A DNA stretch of 34,254 nt. Source: Natronomonas sp. CBA1123 (lineage in GTDB: Archaea; Halobacteriota; Halobacteria; Halobacteriales; Haloarculaceae). The stretch lies in the NCBI RefSeq assembly GCF_009741925.1, contig NZ_WPCC01000034.1, positions 1 to 34,254 of the forward strand, written 5' to 3'. Made by a program: the position numbers and the translations under genes. The stretch's first letter is position 1; each line of letters opens with the position of its first letter. Under the pieces are notes generated by a model. That model was not told the DNA's origin, did no database searches, and saw only the letters and a list, made by a program, of their open reading frames with translations. Shown piece after piece: positions 14,171 through 21,755 of this stretch.

Positions 14171-15205
14171 ATGGAAACGCGTAAGGTACAGCGACTGGGG
14201 CCGTCGACGCTGGCGATGACGTTGCCCGCGGAGTGGGCGAAGAAACAGGACGTCGAGAAAGGCGACGAGGTGTCGCTGCGGATGGGTTCGAAGGGAACGC
14301 TCACGGTGATGCCCGAGTCCGTCCAACAGGAGGAAAGCGAGGCCGTCATCCACGCACAGAACCTCGACGCCGACGCCGTCGAGCGCGCCATCGTCGCCCA
14401 GTACGTCCTCGGTCGGCGTATCATCCACGTCGAAGTCGAGGAGGGCGGCACGCTGGATTCGGCCCAAATCAACGCCGTCTACAACGCCGAAACGCAGTTG
14501 ATGGGACTCGGCGTCATCGAGGAGACCCCGGAACGAATCGCCATCCGCTGTTCGGTCGACCCCGAGGACTTCACCCTCGACAACCTCCTCGAACGGTTGG
14601 AGTCGACCGGGTCGACGATGCGAAACGAGGCCATCAAGGCACTCGCCCACGGCAACCCCGACCTCGCCCAGCGGGCGCTCAACCGCGAGCGACAGGCGAA
14701 CAAGATTTTCGTCCTGCTGCTTCGCCTCATCTTCACGGCGTATCAAAACCCCAATCTCGCGCGTGCGGTCGGCCTCGATTCGGGCTTTCCGCTCATCGGC
14801 TACCGCTCCATCGCGAAGAACCTCGAACTCACCGCCGACAACGCCGAGGACATCGCCGAAATCGTCCTCGAAACCGAGGGCCACAGCCTCAACGTCGAGG
14901 ACAGCACGATGCGCCGCATCCGGGAGTTCACCGACCAGGTGAACGAAATCACCGAACTCGGCGTCCGTGCCGCCGTCGAACGCGACTACGACATGGCCAT
15001 CGAGACCCGAGAGAAGTTCGCCGAGGTCCGCAACCGCGAGATAGAGATTCTCAACGACCTCGACGAGATGCCCAACGAGGACCTCCTCCGGGTTCGTGAG
15101 GTACTCGTCAGTCTCGGTCAGACCGCCCAGTACGCCGTTCGAAACGCCGAAATCGCGACGAACCTCGCGCTCAACGAGGAGAGCGAACACGTCACGATTC
15201 AGTAA
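14171..15205 (+). CDS. PhoU-family regulator with N-terminal AbrB-like domain
   Basis: Cytoplasmic, 344 aa. Residues 1-48 form a SpoVT/AbrB-type swapped-hairpin DNA-binding domain: METRKVQRLGPSTLAMTLPAEWAK, broken here as METRKVQRLG then PSTLAMTLPAEWAK. Residues about 115-335 are two PhoU-type three-helix bundles with repeated Glu/Asp-rich metal-binding faces. Archaeal members of this architecture are annotated as phosphate uptake regulators. No pst or other phosphate transporter gene is adjacent, so the regulated target is not shown by context. Its promoter is palindromic. Confidence 0.88.
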   Translation: METRKVQRLGPSTLAMTLPAEWAKKQDVEKGDEVSLRMGSKGTLTVMPESVQQEESEAVIHAQNLDADAVERAIVAQYVLGRRIIHVEVEEGGTLDSAQINAVYNAETQLMGLGVIEETPERIAIRCSVDPEDFTLDNLLERLESTGSTMRNEAIKALAHGNPDLAQRALNRERQANKIFVLLLRLIFTAYQNPNLARAVGLDSGFPLIGYRSIAKNLELTADNAEDIAEIVLETEGHSLNVEDSTMRRIREFTDQVNEITELGVRAAVERDYDMAIETREKFAEVRNREIEILNDLDEMPNEDLLRVREVLVSLGQTAQYAVRNAEIATNLALNEESEHVTIQ

Positions 15206-15221
15206 GAAAGCGGTCCTGCGG

Positions 15222-16373
15222 TTAGATACCGATTCCGTCGTCGGTTTCCGTCGGCGTTGCCGTCTCCGATTCCGTTGCCGGCTCCTCCGTCACCGGGGTG
15301 GGCGTCTCGAGGACACCGTCATCGGTGGGTGTCGGCGTCGTCGCGGGCGTCGGTGTGCCGTCACTCGGTGTTGGCGTTGGCGTCGACTGGCTCCCGTTCG
15401 GTGCCGTACTCGCGTTCTTGTTGCCGAAGATGTCCGTCTCGATAGTCTCCCTGTAGGTGAGTTCGTCCAGCGGGACGCGAACGTCGGAGACGAGTTCCTC
15501 GCCGGAGACCACCGCGTAGAACTCGATTTTGAGTTGCGTGCGCTGGTCGTTCTGGAGGTGCGTGACCCACCACTCGTCGAGGTTCCCGTTGATGATGGCA
15601 GCGTCGGTCCGAACCGTCTCGGTCGCCCCGGGCGGAATGGCAGCGATGTCCTCGGTTTGGCCCTCCCCGACCAACACGCCGTTCATCGTTATCTCGTAGC
15701 CGAGCTCCGAAATCGTGTACGGGAAAGTTTGGGGGTTGTACAACTGGAACGCCATGTCGATAGGCGTCTCCTCGCGGGTGACGGTCCCCCAGTCGGCGCT
15801 GGTCCGGTTGACGTACAACACCGGGTTCGACATGACCGGCGGCGGGTCGTCGGCGTTCACCGGCCGCGTCTCCTCGGAGTTGAACTGCCCGATGAGGTCC
15901 GTCTCGACCTCCCGCTCCTGTGTGATGTCGAACTGCCGTTCGCCGAGTATCGACGTTTGGACCGTCGCGTTGATGGTGACGACGGTCCGCTCGCCGTTCT
16001 CGACGTGGGTCCGCCACCACGGCGGAATCTGTTCGTTGTCCATCGCCGTCTGGAAGGCCAGCGTCGAGTTGCCCTGTTCGAGGTCGACACCCGTCCGGTT
16101 GCCCTCGGCTATCGGCACGCCGTTCATCCCGACGGTGTAGTTGATGGTCGTGTTGCCGAGTTGGATGTCGATGGGGTTGGGGTTGTTCACGACGAGGTCG
16201 GTGTGGATAATCGTTGTCTCGTCGGTCACGTCGCCGAACCGGTTGTCGACGCCCTCGACGGTCGGGGCGCCGACGGCGCCGAGTGCGACCGCGCCGACGA
16301 GCAACGCGACGACGACGCCGAGAACCGCGGCAGCGATTTTCAGTTTGCCGAACGCGAGAATGCCGGACGCCAT
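15222..16373 (-). CDS. LEA type 2 / WHy-domain membrane-anchored protein
   Basis: Extracytoplasmic protein (383 aa) anchored by an N-terminal helix (about residues 12-35). Two successive LEA2/WHy-type beta domains follow. Each has the NP-rich strand pattern: VVNNPNPIDIQLGNTTINY in the first and QLYNPQTFPYTISELGYEI in the second, with the repeated element of a named variable, MNGV, next to each. WHy domains are tied to desiccation and stress tolerance in plants and bacteria. The tail (about 325-383) is Thr/Pro/Glu-rich with TPTP repeats, like a cell-surface stalk that may be glycosylated. Several NxT/S sequons are present. It is tail-to-tail with the PhoU gene. Confidence 0.82.
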   Translation of the reverse strand: MASGILAFGKLKIAAAVLGVVVALLVGAVALGAVGAPTVEGVDNRFGDVTDETTIIHTDLVVNNPNPIDIQLGNTTINYTVGMNGVPIAEGNRTGVDLEQGNSTLAFQTAMDNEQIPPWWRTHVENGERTVVTINATVQTSILGERQFDITQEREVETDLIGQFNSEETRPVNADDPPPVMSNPVLYVNRTSADWGTVTREETPIDMAFQLYNPQTFPYTISELGYEITMNGVLVGEGQTEDIAAIPPGATETVRTDAAIINGNLDEWWVTHLQNDQRTQLKIEFYAVVSGEELVSDVRVPLDELTYRETIETDIFGNKNASTAPNGSQSTPTPTPSDGTPTPATTPTPTDDGVLETPTPVTEEPATESETATPTETDDGIGI

Positions 16374-16437
16374 TTGTCGGGCCGATGCGCCGAGAAAGCA
16401 AATAGGCTGTGGCCTGGTTCCGGCGGAGACCGTCGGG

Positions 16438-16445
16438 ATTTATAA
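16438..16445 (+). promoter_or_regulatory. TATA box of the 62-aa membrane protein gene
   Basis: ATTTATAA centred 26-27 nt before the ATG at 16468; a strong element with leaderless spacing. Confidence 0.6.
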
Positions 16446-16467
16446 TCGCAGTGCCGTAGGCGTGGGT

Positions 16468-16656
16468 ATGGAGACCGCTTCAGCTACGGACAAACGCGTC
16501 GGCTTCCCGCTTCTGTTCGCCGTCGTCGCCGGCCTCGGCGCCGTCGGGATGGCAGTGTTCGGCATCACGGGCGACCAGGCCGCATCGGGCGCGGCGTTCG
16601 GTGTGGCGATGTTGGCCGGCTCGCTCGCCGTCGCCGCCTACCACGTCTTCGAGTAA
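16468..16656 (+). CDS. Small two-helix membrane protein (62 aa)
   Basis: Starts METASATDKRVG, then two hydrophobic helices (about residues 13-33 and 38-58) rich in Gly and Ala, and ends AAYHVFE. No catalytic residues. From memory similar to haloarchaeal family DUF7525; not verified. The strong TATA box at 16438-16445 fixes this ATG against the much longer open frame that begins at 16141. It is followed after 38 nt by the next small gene, which has its own promoter. Confidence 0.72.
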   Translation: METASATDKRVGFPLLFAVVAGLGAVGMAVFGITGDQAASGAAFGVAMLAGSLAVAAYHVFE

Positions 16657-16665
16657 AGGAAGGGC

Positions 16666-16671
16666 CTTAAG
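16666..16671 (+). promoter_or_regulatory. TATA-like element of the 74-aa protein gene
   Basis: CTTAAG centred about 26 nt before the ATG at 16695 but only 17 nt before the upstream in-frame ATG at 16686; supports the shorter protein. Confidence 0.45.
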
Positions 16672-16694
16672 CCGCTGCGTGCCCAATGGAGCAT

Positions 16695-16919
16695 ATGAGC
16701 GAACTGAGCGACGAAGACGAGCGTATTCTCGGATACCTCCGGGAGCGCGCCCACGGTGGTGACCGCTATTTCCGCGCGAAACACATCGCGGACGCCATCG
16801 GCCTCACCGCCAAGCAGGTCGGTGCACGCCTCCCGCGCCTCGCGGAACACTCCGAGGACGTCGACATCGAAAAGTGGTCGCGGGCGCGCTCGACGACCTG
16901 GCGCGTCACACCGGAATGA
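16695..16919 (+). CDS. Small winged-helix-like protein (74 aa, DUF7123-like)
   Basis: Cytoplasmic. Starts MSELSDEDERIL. The order helix (RILGYLRERA), helix (YFRAKHIADAIG), recognition-type helix (TAKQVGARLPRLAEH), then beta wing (DIEKWSRARSTTWRV) is that of a small winged helix-turn-helix. From memory it matches haloarchaeal family DUF7123. DNA binding is inferred. Promoter spacing favours this ATG over the one at 16686, which would add three residues. Target genes unknown. Confidence 0.72.
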   Translation: MSELSDEDERILGYLRERAHGGDRYFRAKHIADAIGLTAKQVGARLPRLAEHSEDVDIEKWSRARSTTWRVTPE

Positions 16920-16947
16920 CCCCCACGGGACGGCCGCAACAGTCGCT

Positions 16948-16954
16948 CTTTTAG
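16948..16954 (+). promoter_or_regulatory. TATA-like element of the SRPBCC gene
   Basis: CTTTTAG centred 26 nt before the ATG at 16977; leaderless spacing. It likely also serves the overlapping hydrolase gene. Confidence 0.5.
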
Positions 16955-16976
16955 TGGCCCGCCACGTCGGTTCGAT

Positions 16977-17399
16977 ATGACCGTCCGCGTCGAACGCGTC
17001 TTCGAGTTCGCCGCCCCACCGGAGGCGGTGTGGGAGTTCATCGCCGACCCCGAGCGGCGCGCCCGCTCGATTAGCGTCGTCGAGGAGTACGAAGTGACCG
17101 GCGCGGACACCGCGACGTGGCACGTCCGCCTGCCGATTCCGCGGATGAACAGGACCATTGCCGTCGAGACGGAGGAGCTCCGACACGACGAACCACGCTA
17201 CGTGAAGTTCATCGGTCGCTCGAAGGCGATGCGCGTTCAGGGCGAACACACCCTCGAACCGAACGACGGCGGCACTCGACTGACGAACCGCTTCGTCGTC
17301 GACGGGAAAATCCCGGGCGTCGAGCGATACTTCAAGAAACAACTCGACGGAGAACTGGAGAACCTCGAAGCCGCCATCCGACGTGACCTCGACTTATGA
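16977..17399 (+). CDS. SRPBCC (START/polyketide cyclase-like) family protein
   Basis: Cytoplasmic 140-aa hydrophobic-cavity protein. It shows the fold pattern: first strand VRVERVFEFAA, PPEAVWEFIADPERR (the helix after strand 1), a central sheet (TWHVRLPIPRMNRTIAVETE), and a long C-terminal helix (GVERYFKKQLDGELENLEAAI). Proteins of this family bind lipids, isoprenoids or similar ligands. Stop and the next start overlap as ATGA, so it is translationally coupled to the nitrilase-family hydrolase. Ligand unknown. Confidence 0.85.
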   Translation: MTVRVERVFEFAAPPEAVWEFIADPERRARSISVVEEYEVTGADTATWHVRLPIPRMNRTIAVETEELRHDEPRYVKFIGRSKAMRVQGEHTLEPNDGGTRLTNRFVVDGKIPGVERYFKKQLDGELENLEAAIRRDLDL

Positions 17400-18202
17400 G
17401 ACTCGCACTCGCACAACTGGAAGTCGAGGCCGCGGCGGTCGATTCGAACGTCGACCGCGCGGTCGATGCCATCGAACGCGCCGCCGAGGAGGGCGCCGAC
17501 TGCGTCGCGCTCCCGGAGATATTCGACGTGGGCTACTTCGCCTTCGACGCCTACGCCCGCAACGCCGAACAGCTAGGTGGCGAGACCCATCGACGAATCA
17601 GTGCTGCGGCGGCCGAACACGACGTATCTGTCCTCGCGGGGACGGTCGTCGAGGACCTCGCGGCCTCCGCCGACGCGGGGGAGTCGGTCCCCGCAGAGGA
17701 GGGGTATGCGAACACCGCGGTGCTGTTCGATTCCGACGGCGAGCGGCGACTCGTCTACCGGAAACGCCACCTCTTCGGCTACGATTCCGCGGAAGCGGAG
17801 CTGCTCGTTCCGGGCGAGGGCCTACAGACGGCGGAACTCGGCGGCCACACCGTCGGCGTGACGACCTGCTACGACCTCCGATTTCCCGAACAGTACCGCC
17901 AGCTCGTCGATTCGGGCGTGACGCTGGTGTTGGTGCCGAGCGCGTGGCCCTACCCCCGCGTCGAACATTGGAAACTCCTCCCGCGTGCGCGAGCCGTCGA
18001 GAACCTCATCTACGTCGGCGCGGTCAACGGGTCGGCGACCTTCGAGGACGCGACACTCGTCGGCCGCTCGACCGTCTACGACCCCTGGGGGACGACGCTC
18101 GCGTCCGCCGCCGACGACCCGACTATCGTGTACGCCGACTGTGACCCCGAACGCGTCAAGGCGGTTCGAGAGGAGTTCCCGGCACTGGAAGACAGACGAT
18201 AA
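17396..18202 (+). CDS. Carbon-nitrogen hydrolase (nitrilase superfamily)
   Basis: Cytoplasmic amidase (268 aa). The Glu-Lys-Cys triad is present: E41 in LPEIFDVGYF, K123 in YRKRHLFG and C158 in TTCYDLRFPE. The cysteine motif matches the omega-amidase/Nit-like and related branches, which hydrolyse small amides such as omega-amides, deaminated glutathione or N-carbamoyl compounds. It starts within the stop codon of the SRPBCC gene (ATGA), so the two are co-expressed. Precise substrate not deducible. Confidence 0.92.
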   Translation: MRLALAQLEVEAAAVDSNVDRAVDAIERAAEEGADCVALPEIFDVGYFAFDAYARNAEQLGGETHRRISAAAAEHDVSVLAGTVVEDLAASADAGESVPAEEGYANTAVLFDSDGERRLVYRKRHLFGYDSAEAELLVPGEGLQTAELGGHTVGVTTCYDLRFPEQYRQLVDSGVTLVLVPSAWPYPRVEHWKLLPRARAVENLIYVGAVNGSATFEDATLVGRSTVYDPWGTTLASAADDPTIVYADCDPERVKAVREEFPALEDRR

Positions 18203-18233
18203 CGTCTGACGTACGTCGGCCGGCAAACGAGGG

Positions 18234-18240
18234 TTTATAA
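18234..18240 (+). promoter_or_regulatory. Orphan TATA box
   Basis: TTTATAA, one of the best promoter elements in the window. It predicts a start near 18264 with no convincing protein gene downstream on this strand. Confidence 0.5.
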
Positions 18241-18263
18241 GACATCCCGGCTTACGATGACTT

Positions 18264-18407
18264 GCCTGAACGACGCTTTTCTCGTCGTGACGGCAGAACC
18301 AACGTCCGCCGCAAACCCGTCCACCCACCTGCGCCGGATTTGCCCGGTGTCCGGCGCCACCACCCCCCTCGTTCCGTCTTCGACGAACTACACCCCGAAA
18401 GTGACGG
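18264..18407 (+). ncRNA. Candidate small RNA convergent with the aldehyde dehydrogenase gene
   Basis: Lies downstream of an orphan TATA box. Contains two perfect hairpins: 18270-18275/18283-18288 (ACGACG with CGTCGT) and 18331-18337/18351-18357 (GCGCCGG with CCGGCGC). The only ORF (18257-18424, 55 aa) is not acidic, and its ATG lies before the predicted transcription start. Transcript end unknown; it could run antisense into the 3' end of the dehydrogenase gene. Inference only. Confidence 0.3.
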
Positions 18408-19919
18408 CTATTCTTCGGTCTTGATGTCCGCGGAGAGGCCCTGTGCCATCTCGATGTCTCGAGAGTTGTTCAGCGTCCACGCCGTCCGCTCGGTGACCGC
18501 CTCGATGACCTCCCGGGCGGATGGGTAGCCGTTGCCGGATTTCTTCACGCCGCCGAACGGCAACTGCACCTCCGCACCGATACACGGGAGGTTCCCGTAG
18601 GCGAGCCCTACCTCGGCGTGGTCGCGGTAGTAGTTGATTTGGCGGTAGTCCTCGCTGATTATCGACCCCGCGAGTCCGTACGGCGTGTCGTTGTGAATCT
18701 CGACGGCGCGTTCGATGCCGCCGTCGTACTCGACCAACGCGACGTGAGGCCCGAACACCTCCTCGTTGAGACAGCGCAACTCGGGGTCGTAGTCGATTTC
18801 GTAGACGAACGGGCCGACCCAGTGGCCGCCCTCGTGGCCGTCCGGAATCTCGTCGGCGGCGAGTTCCTCGCGGTCGACCAACACGTTCGCGCCCTCCTCG
18901 CGAGCGAGGTCGCTGTACCGGCCGAACTTCTCGACTTGGTCCTCGTCGACGACCGGGCCCATGAACGTCCCCTCGTCGAGTGGGTCGCCGACCGCAACGG
19001 ATTCCGCGAGGTCGACGAAGCGCTGTTTGAACTCGTCGTACACGTCGGTGTGGACGATGAGTCGCTCGCTGGACACACAGCGCTGGCCCGTCGTCTTGAA
19101 ACTCGACATCACCGCGGAGTGGACGGCCACGTCGAGGTCGGCCTCCTCGGTGACGACGATACCGTTCTTGCCGCCCATCTCGCAGGCGGCGAGTTTGCCG
19201 GGCGTCCCGCCGACCGTATCCGCGATGGAGTGACCCACCTCGGCGCTGCCGGTGAAGAGAACGGTGTCGACGCGCTCGTCGTCGACGATTGCGGCGCCGG
19301 CGTCGCCGAACCCCTGTACCATGTTGAAAACGCCGTCGGGAATCCCGGTATCGTCGAACATCTCCGCGACGATTTGGCCGCACCATGGCGTCTGTTCTGC
19401 GGGTTTCCAGACGACGGTGTTGCCCTCGACGAGCGTGACCGCCATGTGCCAAAACGGGATGGCGACGGGGAAGTTCCACGGCGTGATACACCCCACGACG
19501 CCGCGCGGTTTCCGGCGCATGTAGGCGTCCTTGCTCGCGATTTCTGAGGGAACCACGTCGCCGTGGGGGTGGCGTGCGTTGCCCGCCGCCCACTCGACCA
19601 TGTGCCACGCTTCGGTCACGTCGGCTTTCCCCTCCGAGATTTCCTTACCGCACTCCTTGGTGACGATTTCGCCCAACTCTTCGTGGCGGTCACGGAGTTC
19701 GTGGTAAATCTCCCAGAGGTACTCCGCGCGGTCGATGTACGAGAGGTTCCGCCACTCCTCGAAGGCGTCATCGGCCGCCGAAAGCGCCCGGTCGACCTCC
19801 GAGTCGGTGCCCCGGGGAAAGGTCCCGAGCATCTCGCCGGTCGCCGGATTCTCGCTTGCGAACTCGTCGCCGTCGCCGCTCACCCACTCGCCGCCGATGT
19901 AGTGGTCGTACTCGGCCAT
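18408..19919 (-). CDS. NAD(P)-dependent aldehyde dehydrogenase family protein
   Basis: Cytoplasmic oxidation of an aldehyde to the acid (503 aa, usual length). Key residues: N149 in CITPWNFP, K172 in WKPAEQTP, E247 in ACEMGGKN (general base) and C281 in TTGQRCVSS (nucleophile). The ending with NEEVFGPHVALVEYDG and PFGGVKKSGNGYP is typical. The ring-type PWNFPVAIP/GQRC spacing fits the broad substrate class of succinate-semialdehyde, aminoadipate-semialdehyde or piperideine-6-carboxylate dehydrogenases. The frame is open to 20144, but this Met starts the domain. A minus-strand CTTTTTC at 19945-19951 is 29 nt upstream. Confidence 0.93.
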   Translation of the reverse strand: MAEYDHYIGGEWVSGDGDEFASENPATGEMLGTFPRGTDSEVDRALSAADDAFEEWRNLSYIDRAEYLWEIYHELRDRHEELGEIVTKECGKEISEGKADVTEAWHMVEWAAGNARHPHGDVVPSEIASKDAYMRRKPRGVVGCITPWNFPVAIPFWHMAVTLVEGNTVVWKPAEQTPWCGQIVAEMFDDTGIPDGVFNMVQGFGDAGAAIVDDERVDTVLFTGSAEVGHSIADTVGGTPGKLAACEMGGKNGIVVTEEADLDVAVHSAVMSSFKTTGQRCVSSERLIVHTDVYDEFKQRFVDLAESVAVGDPLDEGTFMGPVVDEDQVEKFGRYSDLAREEGANVLVDREELAADEIPDGHEGGHWVGPFVYEIDYDPELRCLNEEVFGPHVALVEYDGGIERAVEIHNDTPYGLAGSIISEDYRQINYYRDHAEVGLAYGNLPCIGAEVQLPFGGVKKSGNGYPSAREVIEAVTERTAWTLNNSRDIEMAQGLSADIKTEE

Positions 19920-19980
19920 GCGGCAATATTTGCACGCCGGGCGTGAAAAAGATGGTCGGCGAACGAACTGCAGCGAACCG

Positions 19981-19986
19981 CTTACG
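19981..19986 (+). promoter_or_regulatory. TATA-like element of the DUF5787-like gene
   Basis: CTTACG centred about 27 nt before the GTG at 20011; supports the GTG start. Confidence 0.35.
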
Positions 19987-20010
19987 TCGCCCCGGTTCCC
20001 ACCGCCGAGC

Positions 20011-21039
20011 GTGAAGGAGTTCGGCTTCGAGTTGCGGGTGTGTGCGTGGGCCGAGCGGAACTGGCCGCCCGTGGGTGCCGCAGGCGAGGACGCCACCGCA
20101 CTCGTCGCCCGGCAACTCGGCACCAAGCGGCGCCGCTGGGACACCGTCGTCGTGGAGACGACCGAGGCGGGCCTTGACGGACGCGCGCCGTTCGGCGAGG
20201 ACCGACTGGATTCGGATTTGCTCCACGTCTCCCGGAACGCGCCAGCCTCCTGGACGTACTACCGGGAGGCGCTTCCGGACCCGGGCTACCCGTGGCGCTA
20301 CGTCCGGGAGGCAGTCCACAGGGCGGCCGACCGCGGGTTCGTCGAGACCCGAAAGGACGGCAACCGAATCGAGTTACGGCGGCGCTACCGATATCCCGGG
20401 TGGGTCGACCGCATCGTCGCCATCGAGAACAAACCGGACCTCGACGCCTCGGCGGCCCGCGTGCTGGCCGAACAACTCGAACACGACGTGGCGCTGGGAC
20501 TGGCCGACGAGGTGTGGCTGGCGACGGAGGCGACCCGCGAGGAGGTCGAACCGGCGCTACTGGAGGCGATACCCGTCGAGGTGGGCATCCTCGCGGTGTC
20601 GGAAGGGCCAGAGGGCTGGCGTGCCGAACCGGTGTGGAACCCCCGCTCGCTTTCGGTGTCCGGGCCGGGAACGCGAATCCTCGACCGACCTGAGGGGGGC
20701 GAATACGACGCTTCAGCGGCCCGCTTCGAGTACGCCGACCCCGACTGGAAGCGGCGCAAACGACTCGAAATCGCCGAGCGGGCCTACGAGCGTGGCTGGC
20801 GCTCATACGCCGACACGATGCGACCGGACTGCCGGCACTTCGAGGTGGCCGAGCCAGCGGGACCGTTTCCGCGGTGTGCGGCGAAGGGACGCGAACAGAC
20901 CGCCGCGGAGTGTTCGGCCCGCTGTCGGTCGTTCGAACCCGAACCGCCCGTCTGGCGCGCGAAGGAGTGGCCCATCGGTGGCGGGCCGGGAGCGGCGATA
21001 AAACGGCTGCTCGCGGAAAAGCGACGACGGCGCCGTTAG
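20011..21039 (+). CDS. DUF5787-like protein, possible PD-(D/E)xK fold with C-terminal Cys cluster
   Basis: 342 aa with a GTG start chosen because promoter spacing fits and the N-terminus KEFGFELRVCAW then begins the conserved-looking domain. From memory it matches haloarchaeal family DUF5787. Residues 131-170 read as a nuclease-type core: D133, then IVAIENKPDL (E139, K141) on a strand, a helix with Q155, and ADEVWLAT on the next strand, the order of PD-(D/E)xK enzymes. Four cysteines near the C-terminus (C274, C289, C301, C305) could hold zinc or an Fe-S cluster. The nuclease reading is inference. Its stop overlaps the convergent next gene by 4 nt. Confidence 0.78.
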   Translation: MKEFGFELRVCAWAERNWPPVGAAGEDATALVARQLGTKRRRWDTVVVETTEAGLDGRAPFGEDRLDSDLLHVSRNAPASWTYYREALPDPGYPWRYVREAVHRAADRGFVETRKDGNRIELRRRYRYPGWVDRIVAIENKPDLDASAARVLAEQLEHDVALGLADEVWLATEATREEVEPALLEAIPVEVGILAVSEGPEGWRAEPVWNPRSLSVSGPGTRILDRPEGGEYDASAARFEYADPDWKRRKRLEIAERAYERGWRSYADTMRPDCRHFEVAEPAGPFPRCAAKGREQTAAECSARCRSFEPEPPVWRAKEWPIGGGPGAAIKRLLAEKRRRRR

Positions 21040-21521
21040 CTCTCGACTGGGTCTGCCAGCACTTCGACTTCGATGGTGTCGCGCTCGACGGCGAGTCGGA
21101 AGGTGGGAACGGTCTTGCGGACCAACGAGACGATACCTTTGTCTTTGAGACTGCGCAGTCCCGACCGGACCGCGTCGGGGTCGCTGTCGACGCCGACATC
21201 ACGGAGGTCGTGGAGGACGGAGACGACGCTTTGGGAGTCCTCGTCGGGGCCGGCGAGTACGTCGATGATTCGGGCCTGCAGTTCGGGCACGCGGACGATT
21301 TCCTCGCTGTCGTCCATGCCGACCAGGGCGGCGGCCTCCGGCGTCGCCCGGATGAGGCTGTCCTCGTCGCGGTAGTAGTACTCCTTCAGTTCGTTCTCGA
21401 GGTACTGGTGGACCTCGCTGCCGCTGTCCATGCCCCACCGCTCCTGTAACACGCCGTTCTTCGTCGGCTGGAGGGCGACGATGTCCGCCAACCGGGATTC
21501 GGCCTCCTCCGAGAGGGTCAT
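21036..21521 (-). CDS. Small acidic protein, DUF5797-like (161 aa)
   Basis: Cytoplasmic. Starts MTLSEEAESRLADIVALQPTK. The N-terminal part looks like a winged helix (NGVLQERWGM, then EVHQYLENELKEYYYRDEDSLIRAT), and the C-terminal half like a second one (VVSVLHDLRDVG, then GLRSLKDKGIVSLV and a wing). A transcription-regulator role is thus plausible. From memory it matches haloarchaeal family DUF5797. The frame is open to 21599, but this Met is preceded by a T-rich element on the minus strand near 21551-21557. Targets unknown. Confidence 0.82.
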   Translation of the reverse strand: MTLSEEAESRLADIVALQPTKNGVLQERWGMDSGSEVHQYLENELKEYYYRDEDSLIRATPEAAALVGMDDSEEIVRVPELQARIIDVLAGPDEDSQSVVSVLHDLRDVGVDSDPDAVRSGLRSLKDKGIVSLVRKTVPTFRLAVERDTIEVEVLADPVES

Positions 21522-21612
21522 GTGGAGTGGGTAGGTGCCGACTCCTAGAAAAAGGGTCGGAGTCGTCCCGGACACGTCTGACACCCGACCGAACACCACG
21601 AGAGACCGTGCC

Positions 21613-21643
21613 AGCCGGTACGAGAACAGCCCGCAAACCGGCT
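21613..21643. repeat. Inverted repeat upstream of the HMG-CoA reductase gene
   Basis: AGCCGGT at 21613-21619 against ACCGGCT at 21637-21643, with a 17-nt loop; begins the 234-nt gene-free stretch that turns AT-rich from 21653 on. Confidence 0.35.
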
Positions 21644-21720
21644 CATTCCGGCTAATTAAGCGATATAGCTGAATTGACAGTATTTATTCATTTAGGTGAT
21701 AGTATGTTTTCTACACAATC

Positions 21721-21744
21721 TTTTTTACAGTATGCTCGGAGCAT
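21721..21744 (+). promoter_or_regulatory. Promoter region of the HMG-CoA reductase gene with palindrome
   Basis: TTTTTTA (21721-21727) is a TATA candidate about 32 nt before the start. ATGCTC-G-GAGCAT (21732-21744) is a perfect 13-bp palindrome between it and the expected transcription start; operator candidate. The surrounding AT-rich stretch also holds TATTTATT at 21681-21688. Confidence 0.4.
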
Positions 21745-21755
21745 GAGGCACGCCC

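Noticed and set aside
18257-18424. 55-aa ORF after the orphan TATA box
   Set aside because: Its ATG is too close to the TATA element (about 20 nt) and the product is not acidic; a non-coding RNA fits better.
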